Assembly: GCF_020529025.1 (NCBI RefSeq)
Contig: NZ_JACNMM010000006.1
Span: 248,001 to 312,000 of the forward strand
Length of the DNA: 64,000 nucleotides
From: Oceaniglobus trochenteri
Lineage (GTDB): Bacteria > Pseudomonadota > Alphaproteobacteria > Rhodobacterales > Rhodobacteraceae
Reading direction: 5' to 3'
Numbering within the stretch: the first letter of the stretch is position 1; the number at the start of each line of letters is the position of its first letter. The notes below the pieces were generated by a model, which did not search any database, had not been told where the DNA came from, and was given only the letters and a program-made list of their open reading frames with translations. Below, in pieces: positions 17,211-26,102 of the stretch. A program made the translations under genes and the position numbers.

Positions 17211-18361
17211 GTCACCTGGAACTGAATTTGGCATCATTGATTTGATGTAAGTTCGGAGTTTAGACGATGCGTGGACGGGAGTCGGTTGTCATTGACCTCA
17301 GCGTTGAGGAGCGCCGCTTTCTCGAATCTCAGTTGCGCCGGCACAAGGCGGCGCGGTCTCTGTCGGACAGGTGCCGGATCGTGCTTCGATGCGCGGATGG
17401 TCTGAACAGCAAGGAGGTCGCGGCTGAGCTTGGTCATTCGGAACATACTGTCGGCAAGTGGCGGCGGCGCTTTGCGGAGCATCGTATTGAAGGCCTCTCT
17501 GATGAGTATCGCGCAGGCCGACCGCGCACTGTGTCTGATGAGCAGGTTGCCGACGTCATCACCCGCACATTGGAGACCACACCGAAGGACGCCACCCATT
17601 GGTCGATCCGTTCCATGGCTGCGGCAACGGGGCTTTCGCACACCACCATTCGCCGGATCTGGGTCGCATTTGGCCTGCAACCGCACCGGAGCGAGACGTT
17701 CAAGCTTTCCACCGACCCGCTGTTTGTCGACAAGGTGCAGGATATCGTCGGCCTTTACATGTCACCGCCGGACCGGTCCATCGTCCTGTGCGTAGACGAA
17801 AAATCGCAGTTCCAAGCGCTCGATCGGGAGCAGCCGGTATTGCCATTGGCACCGGGCGTCGCGGAGCGCAGGACCCATACCTATATCCGCCACGGCACGA
17901 CCTCGTTGTTTGCCGCACTCGACATCGCGACCGGGGCGGTGATCGGCAAATGCTACAAGCGCCACCGCTCGGCCGAGTTCCTCGCCTTCCTGAAGCAGAT
18001 CGACACGGCGATGCCGAAAGATCGGGATGTGCATCTGGTGATGGACAACTATGCCACGCACAAGACGCCCAGGATCAAGGCCTGGCTCGCCCGCCACCCG
18101 CACTGGCATGTCCACTTCACGCCCACATCGGCATCTTGGATCAACCAGGTCGAGCGCTGGTTCGCGGAACTCACCCGCAAGCAGTTGCAGCGCGGCGTCC
18201 ATCGCCCGACTGCCGAACTGGAGGCCGACATCGCCGCCTTCATCGAAGCCCACAACGAAAATCCAAAGCCCTATCGTTGGGTCAAATCCGCCGATGAAAT
18301 CCTCGCTTCCGTCAAGCGGTTTTGCCAGAAGACGATGGCAGGGACTTCCGATTCAGGTGAC
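17211..18361 (+). mobile_element. IS630-family insertion sequence, complete
   Basis: The element is about 1151 bp. It begins GTCACCTG and ends CAGGTGAC, an 8-bp perfect terminal inverted repeat that continues imperfectly (GAACTGAA against AATCGGAA). A TA dinucleotide flanks each end (17209-17210 and 18362-18363), the duplication expected for IS630/Tc1-mariner transposition; both junctions read CTAG. The target before insertion was ...TTAACC-TA-GGGGG.... The single intact transposase and intact ends suggest it could still be active. It sits between the GH140/SDR module and the promoter of the FAD oxidoreductase, and does not interrupt a recognisable gene. Confidence 0.88.
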
Positions 18362-18364
18362 TAG
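17267..18364 (+). CDS. IS630-family transposase
   Basis: A 365-residue DDE transposase. The N-terminal helix-turn-helix region (about 45-95) contains [18 protein letters not shown] and the linker RAGRPRTVS, and a second HTH lies at about 110-140. The catalytic triad is D177 (LCVDEKSQ), D260 ([10 protein letters not shown]) and E296 ([10 protein letters not shown]), with the D-E spacing of 35 residues usual for the family. GGAG lies before the ATG. The stop codon TAG at 18362-18364 uses the TA of the target site plus the next G, so the reading frame closes only because of the insertion target. Other long frames inside are shadows. Confidence 0.93.
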   Translation: MRGRESVVIDLSVEERRFLESQLRRHKAARSLSDRCRIVLRCADGLNSKEVAAELGHSEHTVGKWRRRFAEHRIEGLSDEYRAGRPRTVSDEQVADVITRTLETTPKDATHWSIRSMAAATGLSHTTIRRIWVAFGLQPHRSETFKLSTDPLFVDKVQDIVGLYMSPPDRSIVLCVDEKSQFQALDREQPVLPLAPGVAERRTHTYIRHGTTSLFAALDIATGAVIGKCYKRHRSAEFLAFLKQIDTAMPKDRDVHLVMDNYATHKTPRIKAWLARHPHWHVHFTPTSASWINQVERWFAELTRKQLQRGVHRPTAELEADIAAFIEAHNENPKPYRWVKSADEILASVKRFCQKTMAGTSDSGD

Positions 18365-18690
18365 GGGGTGCGCGCTCCCTGGAAATGCGGCTGCCACTGC
18401 AAGCCAATGGGGTGTCCAGTCAGGAGACTGTGCCGTGGAACCCGTTTTCTCACTGACGATGCCGCCCACCGACGCCAGCTTTCTGCATTGATGGTGCGGA
18501 TACGCGCCCCGCATCATCGCGGCCTTCCGGCAGGGTCCGGTATCGTCGGTGGATCACTCCCTCCGCACCAGCCGGCCTGCTGCCTGCGTTTGGAATTGCA
18601 CTGATTGTTGACCGCCCGGAGTTGACCTAGTAGGACCGTTTGGAACGTTCCATACTGCCCTGACCCGAGGGGCGAGGCATCGCAGCGAGA
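18365..18690. other. Promoter region of the FAD oxidoreductase gene
   Basis: A 326-bp gap between the IS630 end and the flavoprotein start. It contains TTGACC-like hexamers at 18608 and 18622 and the LacI-type palindrome at 18639-18651 close to the start codon. I see no supported coding sequence here. The first 200 bp have no clear features. Confidence 0.4.
18639..18651 (+). promoter_or_regulatory. LacI-type operator TTTGGAACGTTCC
   Basis: It contains the perfect palindrome TGGAACGTTCCA (18641-18652), with the central CG typical of LacI-family sites. It lies about 40 bp before the flavoprotein start. The same 13 bases occur on the minus strand at 35255-35267, in front of the Gfo/Idh gene. 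The LacI gene at 21987-22997 lies in the gene block between them and is the likely binder (inference). Confidence 0.65.
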
Positions 18691-20793
18691 GTGGATTCAA
18701 TCGTGAAAGACAGTATTCCCCAAGCCATCCTCGACGACCTTACCGATGTCGGCATGCCTCGTCTTCCGGAGGAACCCATCTTCGACCACAGCCTTGAGAT
18801 GGGCGATCAGGCGCTGCCCATGCGGCGTTGCGGCTGTGTCGTGGTGGGCAGCGGTGCCGCCGGTCTGCGCGCGGCGGTCGAATTGAAGCGACGGGGCGTT
18901 GATGTCACCGTCATCAGCCAGAGCGCATGGGGCGGCACATCGGCCTGCTCGGGCTCGGACAAGCAGACGTTGCACACCGCCAACACCTCGGACCGGGGTG
19001 ACGATTACCGCGCCATGGCCCGGGCCATCGGTGCGGGCGGGGCGATGGACGAGGACATCGCCTATGTGGAATCGGTCGGGTCGGGCCGGTCCATGGCATC
19101 GCTGCAGTACCTGGGGCTGCCGCTGCCGCAGGATACGCTGGGCGGCACCCTGAGGTATCAGACCGACCACGACGAGACGGGCCGCGCCACAAGCTGTGGC
19201 CCCCGCACATCGCGTCTTATGGTCAAGGTGCTGGCAGACGAGGCGATCCGCCTGGGCGTTGCGATCCACAACCAGACGACGGCTCTGCGCATCCTGACAG
19301 ACGGCACCGGCGATGGTGCGCGAACGGTTGGCATCCTGGCGATCCGCACCAGGGACCGCAGCGCCGCAAACCCCATGGGCCTGGTCGTTTTCCACGCTCC
19401 GGTGGTGGTTCTGGCGGCGGGTGGCCCGGGTGAGCTGTATCGCGACAGCGTCTTTCCCAACGGCTGCTTCGGTTCGCTGGGCATGGCGCTGGAGGCGGGG
19501 ATCGAGCTGGTGAACATCACCGAAAGCCAGTTCGGCATCGGCACCCGGCGCGAAGGATTTCCCTGGAACCTGTCGGGGACCTATGTTCAGGCGATGCCGC
19601 ATATCTACTCGGTGGACGATGCAGGAAAGGAACACCATTTCCTGGCCGATTACTACCGAACGACGCAGGAACTGGCCAGCAATGTCTTCCGCAAGGGGTA
19701 TCAGTGGCCGTTCCATTCGACCCGGATGCTGGATTTCGGCTCCAGCCTGGTGGACCTGGCCATCTTCCGCGAGGGCGAGGCGGGCCGGCGCGTTCTCATG
19801 GATTTCAACCGCAACCCCCTGCCCGTTCCCGGCGACCGGCCCTTCAGCCTCGACCGGCTGGACGACGATGTCGCCACCTATCTGCGCACGGCGGGTGCGG
19901 GGCAGGAAATGCCCATCGACAGATTGCGTCACATGAACCCATTGGCGATCGAGCTGTACCGGCGCTACAAGATCGACATTGCCGCCGAGCCTTTGGAATT
20001 CGCGGTAAACAACCAGCACATGAACGGTGGCGTCGCGGTCGATATCTGGGGTCAGAGCAACCTGCCCGGCGTCTATGCCATCGGCGAGGCGGCCGGTACC
20101 CACGGCGTGACGCGCCCCGGGGGCTCGGCCCTGAATGCCGGACAGGTCTTCGGCACCCGTGCCGCCGAACACATCGCTGGCACAGGCAAGGCGCTGCCCC
20201 CGTCAGAGCAAAATGTCGAAGGGCCGGTGGCCGATGCGCTGGCCGCCATCTCGGCGGTGCTGCGCGACGGCAGCCCGCTTTCGGCCGACGCCCTGCGCAG
20301 TGAAATCCAGACGCGGATGAGCGAAAAGGCCGGTATTCTCTGCCGTCCCGACGAGGTGCGCGAGGCACTGGCCGGGGCGCGGGCCCTCTGTGCGCGGATC
20401 GATGCGCAGGGTATCGCCCCTGCCCGCCCGTCCGAAGCGGGCCGGGTCGTCCAGTGGCAACAGATGGCGTTGGCCAGCCAGGCGGTTCTGGCGGCCCTGG
20501 ATCACTTCATAGCAGCGGGCGGCGGCAGCCGTGGCGCGCGGGCGATCTGCGATCCGGCGGGCGAATGCGTTCCCAGCGTGCCGGGAAAAACCCTGGAAGG
20601 CTACCGCTTCCGCATAGAAAAGCCCGAGCACCAGGACGAACAACTGATCGTGCGGATGCAGGGTGGCGAAATCCAAGTCACCCCCCGCCCCGTGCGCCGG
20701 ATGCCCGGCGATGCCAAGTCGTTCTTCGAACGGGACTGGCCCGACTGGCTGACCGGGCGCATTCACGATTGCACGGGTGCCGGTCCGCGCTAA
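18691..20793 (+). CDS. FAD-dependent oxidoreductase, fumarate reductase/succinate dehydrogenase flavoprotein family
   Basis: A roughly 700-residue cytoplasmic flavoprotein. The dinucleotide-binding motif VVGSGAAGLRAAVE is at about residues 51-64, with GGTSACSGSDKQ where the flavin attaches or packs, VVLAAGGPGELY later, and the C-terminal FAD segment GEAAGTHGVTRPGGSALNAGQVFG. The family spans fumarate reductase, L-aspartate oxidase, 3-ketosteroid dehydrogenase and sugar-acid oxidases, so the substrate is open. It is longer than simple family members and lacks cytochrome or iron-sulfur domains. The start is the GTG at 18691 or the GTG at 18703. Its stop overlaps the convergent MFS gene's stop. 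The operator at 18639 ties it to the opposing 14-kb operon. Confidence 0.82.
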   Translation: MDSIVKDSIPQAILDDLTDVGMPRLPEEPIFDHSLEMGDQALPMRRCGCVVVGSGAAGLRAAVELKRRGVDVTVISQSAWGGTSACSGSDKQTLHTANTSDRGDDYRAMARAIGAGGAMDEDIAYVESVGSGRSMASLQYLGLPLPQDTLGGTLRYQTDHDETGRATSCGPRTSRLMVKVLADEAIRLGVAIHNQTTALRILTDGTGDGARTVGILAIRTRDRSAANPMGLVVFHAPVVVLAAGGPGELYRDSVFPNGCFGSLGMALEAGIELVNITESQFGIGTRREGFPWNLSGTYVQAMPHIYSVDDAGKEHHFLADYYRTTQELASNVFRKGYQWPFHSTRMLDFGSSLVDLAIFREGEAGRRVLMDFNRNPLPVPGDRPFSLDRLDDDVATYLRTAGAGQEMPIDRLRHMNPLAIELYRRYKIDIAAEPLEFAVNNQHMNGGVAVDIWGQSNLPGVYAIGEAAGTHGVTRPGGSALNAGQVFGTRAAEHIAGTGKALPPSEQNVEGPVADALAAISAVLRDGSPLSADALRSEIQTRMSEKAGILCRPDEVREALAGARALCARIDAQGIAPARPSEAGRVVQWQQMALASQAVLAALDHFIAAGGGSRGARAICDPAGECVPSVPGKTLEGYRFRIEKPEHQDEQLIVRMQGGEIQVTPRPVRRMPGDAKSFFERDWPDWLTGRIHDCTGAGPR

Positions 20794-21974
20794 CGCACCC
20801 GCAGCCGGGGCGCCAGGATGATGGCCAGCCCCGCGAGCGCGGCCAGCACCGCGAAGGACACCCGCAGCCCTGTCACCTGGGCGATGAACCCGATGACCGC
20901 GGGACCAAGAAGCATCCCGCCATAGGCCAGCGTCGCCACCGCCGCGATGGCGGGACCGGGGCGCATTCCGGGTTCGCGGGCGGCACGGGAAAACACCAGG
21001 GGCATCACAACGGCATAGCCCACCCCGACAAGGGAAAATCCGGCCAGCGCGGGGACAAGGCGATCCGACAGGATGGCGATTGCCAGACCGCAGAATGCCA
21101 CCGCCCCGCTGGCCCGGGTCACCGACACCGGACCGAACCTTTGCACGCCGATGTCTCCGGCAAGCCGTGTAGCCACCATCGCCGTGCTGAACACCGCATA
21201 GCCAAGCGCGGCCTGTGCCTCGGTCGCGCCGGTGGCAAGGCGCAGGAACACCGCGCTCCAATCCGCCATCGCACCTTCGCCCATGGAGATGGCAAAGGCG
21301 ATCAGACCGACAAGGAACAGCGGCCCCGTGGGCAGCGCGATCAGCGGCGTATCCTCGCCCGGGACAGGCCCTGCGCCGACCCCCCGCGCCGCCGGGATCA
21401 TCGCCGCAAGGGCAAGCACCCCGCCCGGCATGGCGACGACGGCGAAATGCGCCAAGGGGTCCAGCCCCAGGCGCACGGCCAGGAAACCACTGGCCGCGCC
21501 CAGACCGGCCCCGAGGCTGAACAGCGCGTGAAAAACCGACATGGTGCTGCGCCCGAGGCGCGTCTCGACCCGCGCAGCCCAGCCGTTCATCGCCACATCC
21601 ATCGCCCCGTGAAAGGCGCCGAACAGGAACAGTGCCCCGCCAAGTGCCAGCGGGCCAGGCATGAGTGCCAGCAGGACCAGCGCGGGCACATAGCCCATGG
21701 CGCAGCGCACCGACAAACGCTCGGGACCCCAACGCTCGGACAGGAGACCGGCCAGAGGAAAGGAGAGGATCGCCCCCCCGGCAAGCGCCAGCAACAGGAA
21801 CCCAAGCGCGGCAGGTTCAAGCGCAAAGCCCTCTTTGAAGGCCGGAACCCGCGCCGCCCAGGCACCGAACAGCAGGCCGTTGAGCACGAAGGCAGCGGCG
21901 ACCGCCCGCCATCCGGCATCAAGGAACAGGGGGCGACGCGGGTGGGCGAGGTCTGACATGGAACTGTCCTGCAT
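20790..21974 (-). CDS. MFS transporter, probably 12 transmembrane segments
   Basis: A 394-residue major facilitator protein. Hydrophobic helices run throughout, with loops such as FPLAGLLSERWGPERLS between helices 2 and 3 and a mid-protein loop near 195-215. The pattern resembles the YbjJ-type group of small bacterial MFS proteins with unknown substrates. It is the last gene of the minus-strand cluster, 12 bp after the LacI gene, and may export an intermediate or import a second substrate. Its stop codon overlaps the stop of the convergent FAD oxidoreductase, leaving no room for a separate terminator. Confidence 0.85.
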   Translation of the reverse strand: MQDSSMSDLAHPRRPLFLDAGWRAVAAAFVLNGLLFGAWAARVPAFKEGFALEPAALGFLLLALAGGAILSFPLAGLLSERWGPERLSVRCAMGYVPALVLLALMPGPLALGGALFLFGAFHGAMDVAMNGWAARVETRLGRSTMSVFHALFSLGAGLGAASGFLAVRLGLDPLAHFAVVAMPGGVLALAAMIPAARGVGAGPVPGEDTPLIALPTGPLFLVGLIAFAISMGEGAMADWSAVFLRLATGATEAQAALGYAVFSTAMVATRLAGDIGVQRFGPVSVTRASGAVAFCGLAIAILSDRLVPALAGFSLVGVGYAVVMPLVFSRAAREPGMRPGPAIAAVATLAYGGMLLGPAVIGFIAQVTGLRVSFAVLAALAGLAIILAPRLRVR

Positions 21975-21986
21975 ACGGAAAGGGGT

Positions 21987-22997
21987 TCAGCGCCCGAGAC
22001 TCGACTCGCGCAGGGCGATGGTAACCGGGCTGCGGGTTTCGGGCGGCGGCGTTTCGCCGTCTTCCAGCCAGCGCAACAGGGTGTCGGCGGCACCTGCGCC
22101 GAACCCCGCGATATCGCAGCGCACCGATGACAGGGGCGGAAAGGCCTGCGCCGCCTCTTCGATGTCGTCAAAACCGACGATTCGAAAGTCGCGCCCGGCC
22201 CGTACCCCCGCCGCGTTCAGCCCCGAGAGCATTCCCAGCGCCACAAGATCGTTGAAACAGACCGCGCCGTCCACCTGCGGATGGTCCGCCAACAGCCGCT
22301 GCACGCTTTCACGCCCGAACCTGCGGCTGGACCGACCGGTCAGCACCAGGGGTTCCAGCCCAAGGCTGGCAACCACTTCGCGGTAGCCGGCCATGCGTTC
22401 TTCGGTGATGCCGCGCCCGTCAAGGCCCCCGACAAAGGCAATGTGGCGTGCCCCCAGATCCACGAGATGCCGGGTGGCCTGTCGGCTGCCATCCAGATAA
22501 TCGGGTGCGGCGAAGGGAAAGCTGGCCAGACGCGGATCGACGCCGCGCAGCATCTGCATGGCCGGAATGCCCGCCCTTGCGATGGCGTCGAACGTTTCTC
22601 CGCCGTCGCCATAGGTGGGGCACAGGATGAAGGCCGACACCCCGTGTTCGATCATCGACACCACCACCTGAACCTGAAGCGCGGGGTTCTCATCGGTATT
22701 GGCCAGAACCGTGGAATAGCCCCGTTCCGACAAGGCCATCTGAAGCGAGGTGGCGAATTCCGTGAAAAAGGGATTGCGCAGATCGTTGATGACCAACCCG
22801 ATCAGCCCGCCGTTCGCGGCCCTCATGTTGGCCGCCGCACGGTTGTAGACATAGCCGAGGTCGGCCATGGCCGCGCGCACAAGGTCGCGGGTGTCAGAGC
22901 GGACCGCCTCGCTGTTGCGCAAGACAAGGCTGACCGTGGATTTCGACACCCCGGCCTTTCTGGCAACGTCGATGATGGTGGGGCGTCGCTGGGGCAT
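21987..22997 (-). CDS. LacI-family transcriptional regulator
   Basis: A 336-residue repressor. The N-terminal HTH is TIIDVARKAGVSKSTVSLVLR (about residues 7-27), with the hinge helix near RAAANMRAANGG (52-63). The periplasmic-binding-protein-like sensor domain follows, with NDLRNPFFTEFA and AVCFNDLVALGMLSGL. It lies between the first GMC gene (6 bp gap) and the MFS gene (12 bp gap), so it is co-transcribed with the transporter and catabolic genes and would be autoregulated. The two TTTGGAACGTTCC sites at 18639 and 35255 bracket this cluster and are its probable operators. The inducer is probably the transported compound or a metabolite of it. Confidence 0.92.
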   Translation of the reverse strand: MPQRRPTIIDVARKAGVSKSTVSLVLRNSEAVRSDTRDLVRAAMADLGYVYNRAAANMRAANGGLIGLVINDLRNPFFTEFATSLQMALSERGYSTVLANTDENPALQVQVVVSMIEHGVSAFILCPTYGDGGETFDAIARAGIPAMQMLRGVDPRLASFPFAAPDYLDGSRQATRHLVDLGARHIAFVGGLDGRGITEERMAGYREVVASLGLEPLVLTGRSSRRFGRESVQRLLADHPQVDGAVCFNDLVALGMLSGLNAAGVRAGRDFRIVGFDDIEEAAQAFPPLSSVRCDIAGFGAGAADTLLRWLEDGETPPPETRSPVTIALRESSLGR

Positions 22998-23003
22998 GGG
23001 GGT

Positions 23004-24602
23004 CTAGCCTTCCGTGCCGAGTCCGTGGTCGGCCTTGATCATGTCTGCCGCCTTTTCCCCGATCATGATCGCGGCGGCGTTGGTGTTGGACGAAATCACC
23101 TTTGGCATGATCGAATTGTCGACGATGCGCAAGCCGTCGATGCCGTTGAACCGCAGGCGCGTATCGGCCACCGCGCCATCGTCCGGCCCCATCCGGCAGG
23201 TACCCGCGCAATGGTGCGAGGTCTTGGAATGGGCGCAGATGAAATCGAAATATTCCGCGTCGCTGCGCACCTCCGGGCCAGGAAGACGTTCGGCCAGAAT
23301 GTATTTCGCCAGGGGCGCCTGCGCCAGGATCTGCTGGGTCAGCTTCAATCCCCGGATCGACATTTCGCGGTCCAATGGTTCGGACAGGTAGTTCGGATCG
23401 ATCAGCGGCGCTTTGGCGGGATCGCTGCTTTGCAGGCGGACCGTGCCGCGCGACCGGGGGCGCAGGTGGCAGGAGTTCAGCGTGATCCCCCCCTCGGGCA
23501 TCGCCGCCACGCCGTGTTCGATTCCGGTGCCCAGCCCCAGATGCAGCTGGATGTCGGGCGATCGGGCGTCCGGGTCGGCATACCAGAAACCGCCCGTTTC
23601 AAACAGTGACGAAGCAACCGGCCCCTTGCGCGCCAGCATGTACTGCAATCCGGCCAGCACCGCCCAATGGGGTTTTGCATAGCGGTCATAGCTGTGCGGC
23701 CCGCTGAGTTCGCAGATGCAATAGAGGTCGAGATGATCCTGAAGGTTGGCCCCCACCTGCGGCTGGTCGCAAACAACCTCGATCCCGAGGTCCTCCAGGT
23801 GGTCGGCCGGGCCGACGCCCGACAGTTGCAGCAGGCGTGGCGTGCCGATGGCGCCGCCGCACAGCAAGAGTTCGCGCGCCGCGAGAAAGCGGGTGCCATC
23901 CATCAGTTCGGCTCCGACAGCGCGGCCCCGCTCCACCACGATCCGGCGCACCTGCGCCCCCAGCTTGACCGTCAGGTTCCTGCGGTGGCGGTTCGGCGCG
24001 ACATAGGCCATGGCCGCGGATGAGCGGCGCGTGCTGCGCTGGGTCAACTGGTAATAGCAGACACCGTCCTGCGTTGCGCCATTGATGTCGGGATTGCGCG
24101 GAATGCCAAGCGCTGCCGCGGCTTCGAAATAGGCTTCACAGATCGGCAAGGCTGCCCTGGGCTCGCTCACCCCCAGGGGCCCGCCCTGACCGTGGAATGC
24201 GTTGTTCCAGGTTTCGTTGTCTTCGGCCTTGCGGAAATAGGGCAGCACATCGTCATAGCCCCAGCCGGTACAGCCCATTTGCCGCCAGTCGTCGTAGTCC
24301 TGCGCATTGCCGCGGGTGTAGATCTGGGCGTTGATCGCGGACCCGCCGCCGATCACCTTGGCCTGGGTATAGCGGAACACCCTGTTCTGCATGTGCCGTT
24401 GCGGCACCGTTTCCCAGCCCCAGCTTCCGATACCCTTGGTCATCTTCGCAAAACCGGCGGGCAGATGGTAGAAGGGATGCCGGTCGCTGCCCCCCGCCTC
24501 AAGCAGCAGGACGCTGACCGCCGGATCCTCGGAAAGGCGCGCCGCCAGAACCGCGCCCGCGGATCCGCCCCCGACAATGATGAAGTCATATCCCGTGGCC
24601 AT
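23004..24602 (-). CDS. GMC-family FAD oxidoreductase (choline/alcohol dehydrogenase type)
   Basis: A 532-residue glucose-methanol-choline oxidoreductase. It has the FAD motif FIIVGGGSAGAVLAARLSED (about 6-25), an E-containing LLLEAGG, GMC signature 1 AKVIGGGSAINAQIYTRG (about 80-97), signature 2 CGGAIGTPRLLQLSGVGP (about 250-267), and the catalytic region SHHCAGTCRMGP with the later SNTNAAAIMIGEKAADM. No signal peptide is seen, so it would be cytoplasmic or membrane-associated, oxidising a primary or secondary alcohol group. GAGGAGG precedes the ATG. It follows a second, dissimilar GMC enzyme on the same strand by 9 bp. Confidence 0.88.
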   Translation of the reverse strand: MATGYDFIIVGGGSAGAVLAARLSEDPAVSVLLLEAGGSDRHPFYHLPAGFAKMTKGIGSWGWETVPQRHMQNRVFRYTQAKVIGGGSAINAQIYTRGNAQDYDDWRQMGCTGWGYDDVLPYFRKAEDNETWNNAFHGQGGPLGVSEPRAALPICEAYFEAAAALGIPRNPDINGATQDGVCYYQLTQRSTRRSSAAMAYVAPNRHRRNLTVKLGAQVRRIVVERGRAVGAELMDGTRFLAARELLLCGGAIGTPRLLQLSGVGPADHLEDLGIEVVCDQPQVGANLQDHLDLYCICELSGPHSYDRYAKPHWAVLAGLQYMLARKGPVASSLFETGGFWYADPDARSPDIQLHLGLGTGIEHGVAAMPEGGITLNSCHLRPRSRGTVRLQSSDPAKAPLIDPNYLSEPLDREMSIRGLKLTQQILAQAPLAKYILAERLPGPEVRSDAEYFDFICAHSKTSHHCAGTCRMGPDDGAVADTRLRFNGIDGLRIVDNSIMPKVISSNTNAAAIMIGEKAADMIKADHGLGTEG

Positions 24603-24611
24603 GGAGCCTCC

Positions 24612-26102
24612 TCAGGTTGCCAGCGCGCTTCGTTCGATGTGCCGGGCCGTACGCAGGGCCAGGGCCGCCACGGTCAGCGAAGGGTTCACCGCCGCCGAGG
24701 TTGGCAGGACCGAGGCATCGGCTATGTAAAGGTTGGGGTGATCGTGGCTGCGGCAATCGGTGTTCACCACGCTTTTCGCCGGATCGCGCCCCATCCGTGC
24801 CGTGCCGCACTGATGGGACGGGGTGCGCCGGTCGAACCCGCGCGACAGCAGGATGGGAAAGCCGGCCCGCCGCAACGCCGATTTCAGCGCCCGTACCAGG
24901 GCGTCATGGGCCTTCTGGTTCGAGCGTTTCCAGTCCAGAACGATTTGCCCGCCACGCAGGGTGACCCGGCTTTCAGGGTCGGGAAGGTCTTCGGACATGG
25001 CATAGAAATCCAGCGCCCGCGCGGCGATCCAGCGGGCGGCGACCGCGGGCAATGCCGAATTGGCCGCCAGGATCGTGCCCGAGATCTTGCCCAGCATCTG
25101 CACGTTGCCCATGGGCGTATCTCCGGGTCCACCGCCCAGATAGAAATCGTTGAACATGAGGGTTTTCTGATAGATGGCGGTGTTGCGCCGCAGGGGATGC
25201 AGCGCCAGCACCGCCGAGGTGTTGTGGTTCATGAAGTTGCGCCCCACCTGGTCAGACCCGTTGGCCAGGCCCCGGGGGTGGCGCTCGTCCCCCGAGGCAA
25301 GCAACAGTGCCGCCGACTGGACCGCCCCCGCGGCCAGAACGACGATGCGCGCGCCAATCGTTTCGCCGCTCTCCAGCCTCACGTCGGTGATCCGCCCTGA
25401 ACCATCGGTCCTTAGCCCCACCACCCGGCACCCCGTGCGCAGGGTCACGTTGTCATGGGCCAGCGCGGCGGTCAGCCCCACGGTTTCGGCATCCATCTTG
25501 CCGCCACAGGTATCTGGAAAGGCATCCCAGGGCGTGTTCCCCCCTGCCAGCCAGCGGTCGATGTCGACGCCCAGCGGGATCGGCGCGGGATGCAGCCCGA
25601 CGGCCGCCAAGCGCTTCGCCAGATCCGCGATGGCGGGTTCATGGGGCACGGGCGCATATGCATAGGGCGTGGAATGGGGCGGCTCCGTGGGATCGTCGCC
25701 AAGGGCTCCCCTTACGCGGTAAAGGGTTTCGGCCGCGCTGTAGAAGGGTTCCAGCGTGTCATAGGAAATCGGCCAGCCCGGAGTGCGCCCGCCGGCATGG
25801 GCAACGGGCGAAAAATCCTCGGCCCTGTAACGCATCAGGACCGCGCCGTAGAATTTGGTATTGCCCCCGACGTGGTAATAGTTGCCGGGGTTGAACGCCC
25901 TGCCCTGCCCGTCCAGCCATTCTTCGCGGGGACGGAATGCGCCACGGGCGAAGATCGCCGCTTCGTCGCGGTCATCCGGGCTGGGGCGCAGGCGTTCGCC
26001 CCTTTCAAGGATCAGGATGCGCGCCCCGCTCGGGGCGAGGGCCGCCGCCAGGGTGGCGCCCCCCATCCCCGAGCCGATGACCACGACATCCGGCCGGCTC
26101 AT
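24612..26102 (-). CDS. GMC-family oxidoreductase, gluconate/glycoside dehydrogenase-like
   Basis: A 496-residue flavoprotein of the GMC branch that includes gluconate 2-dehydrogenase, fructose dehydrogenase and glycoside 3-dehydrogenase large subunits. Visible are VVVIGSGMGGATLAAALAP (about 5-23), YYHVGGNTKFYGAVLMRYR (about 76-94), VLAAGAVQSAALLLAS, and the C-terminal catalytic stretch SHQCGTARMGRDP with VLPTSAAVNPSLTVAALALR. No signal peptide and no separate small subunit are present. The start overlaps the ATPase stop by ATGA, so the two are coupled. C-3 oxidation of a sugar or cyclitol is one possibility given the CUT1 importer and Gfo/Idh gene; this is inference. Confidence 0.83.
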   Translation of the reverse strand: MSRPDVVVIGSGMGGATLAAALAPSGARILILERGERLRPSPDDRDEAAIFARGAFRPREEWLDGQGRAFNPGNYYHVGGNTKFYGAVLMRYRAEDFSPVAHAGGRTPGWPISYDTLEPFYSAAETLYRVRGALGDDPTEPPHSTPYAYAPVPHEPAIADLAKRLAAVGLHPAPIPLGVDIDRWLAGGNTPWDAFPDTCGGKMDAETVGLTAALAHDNVTLRTGCRVVGLRTDGSGRITDVRLESGETIGARIVVLAAGAVQSAALLLASGDERHPRGLANGSDQVGRNFMNHNTSAVLALHPLRRNTAIYQKTLMFNDFYLGGGPGDTPMGNVQMLGKISGTILAANSALPAVAARWIAARALDFYAMSEDLPDPESRVTLRGGQIVLDWKRSNQKAHDALVRALKSALRRAGFPILLSRGFDRRTPSHQCGTARMGRDPAKSVVNTDCRSHDHPNLYIADASVLPTSAAVNPSLTVAALALRTARHIERSALAT

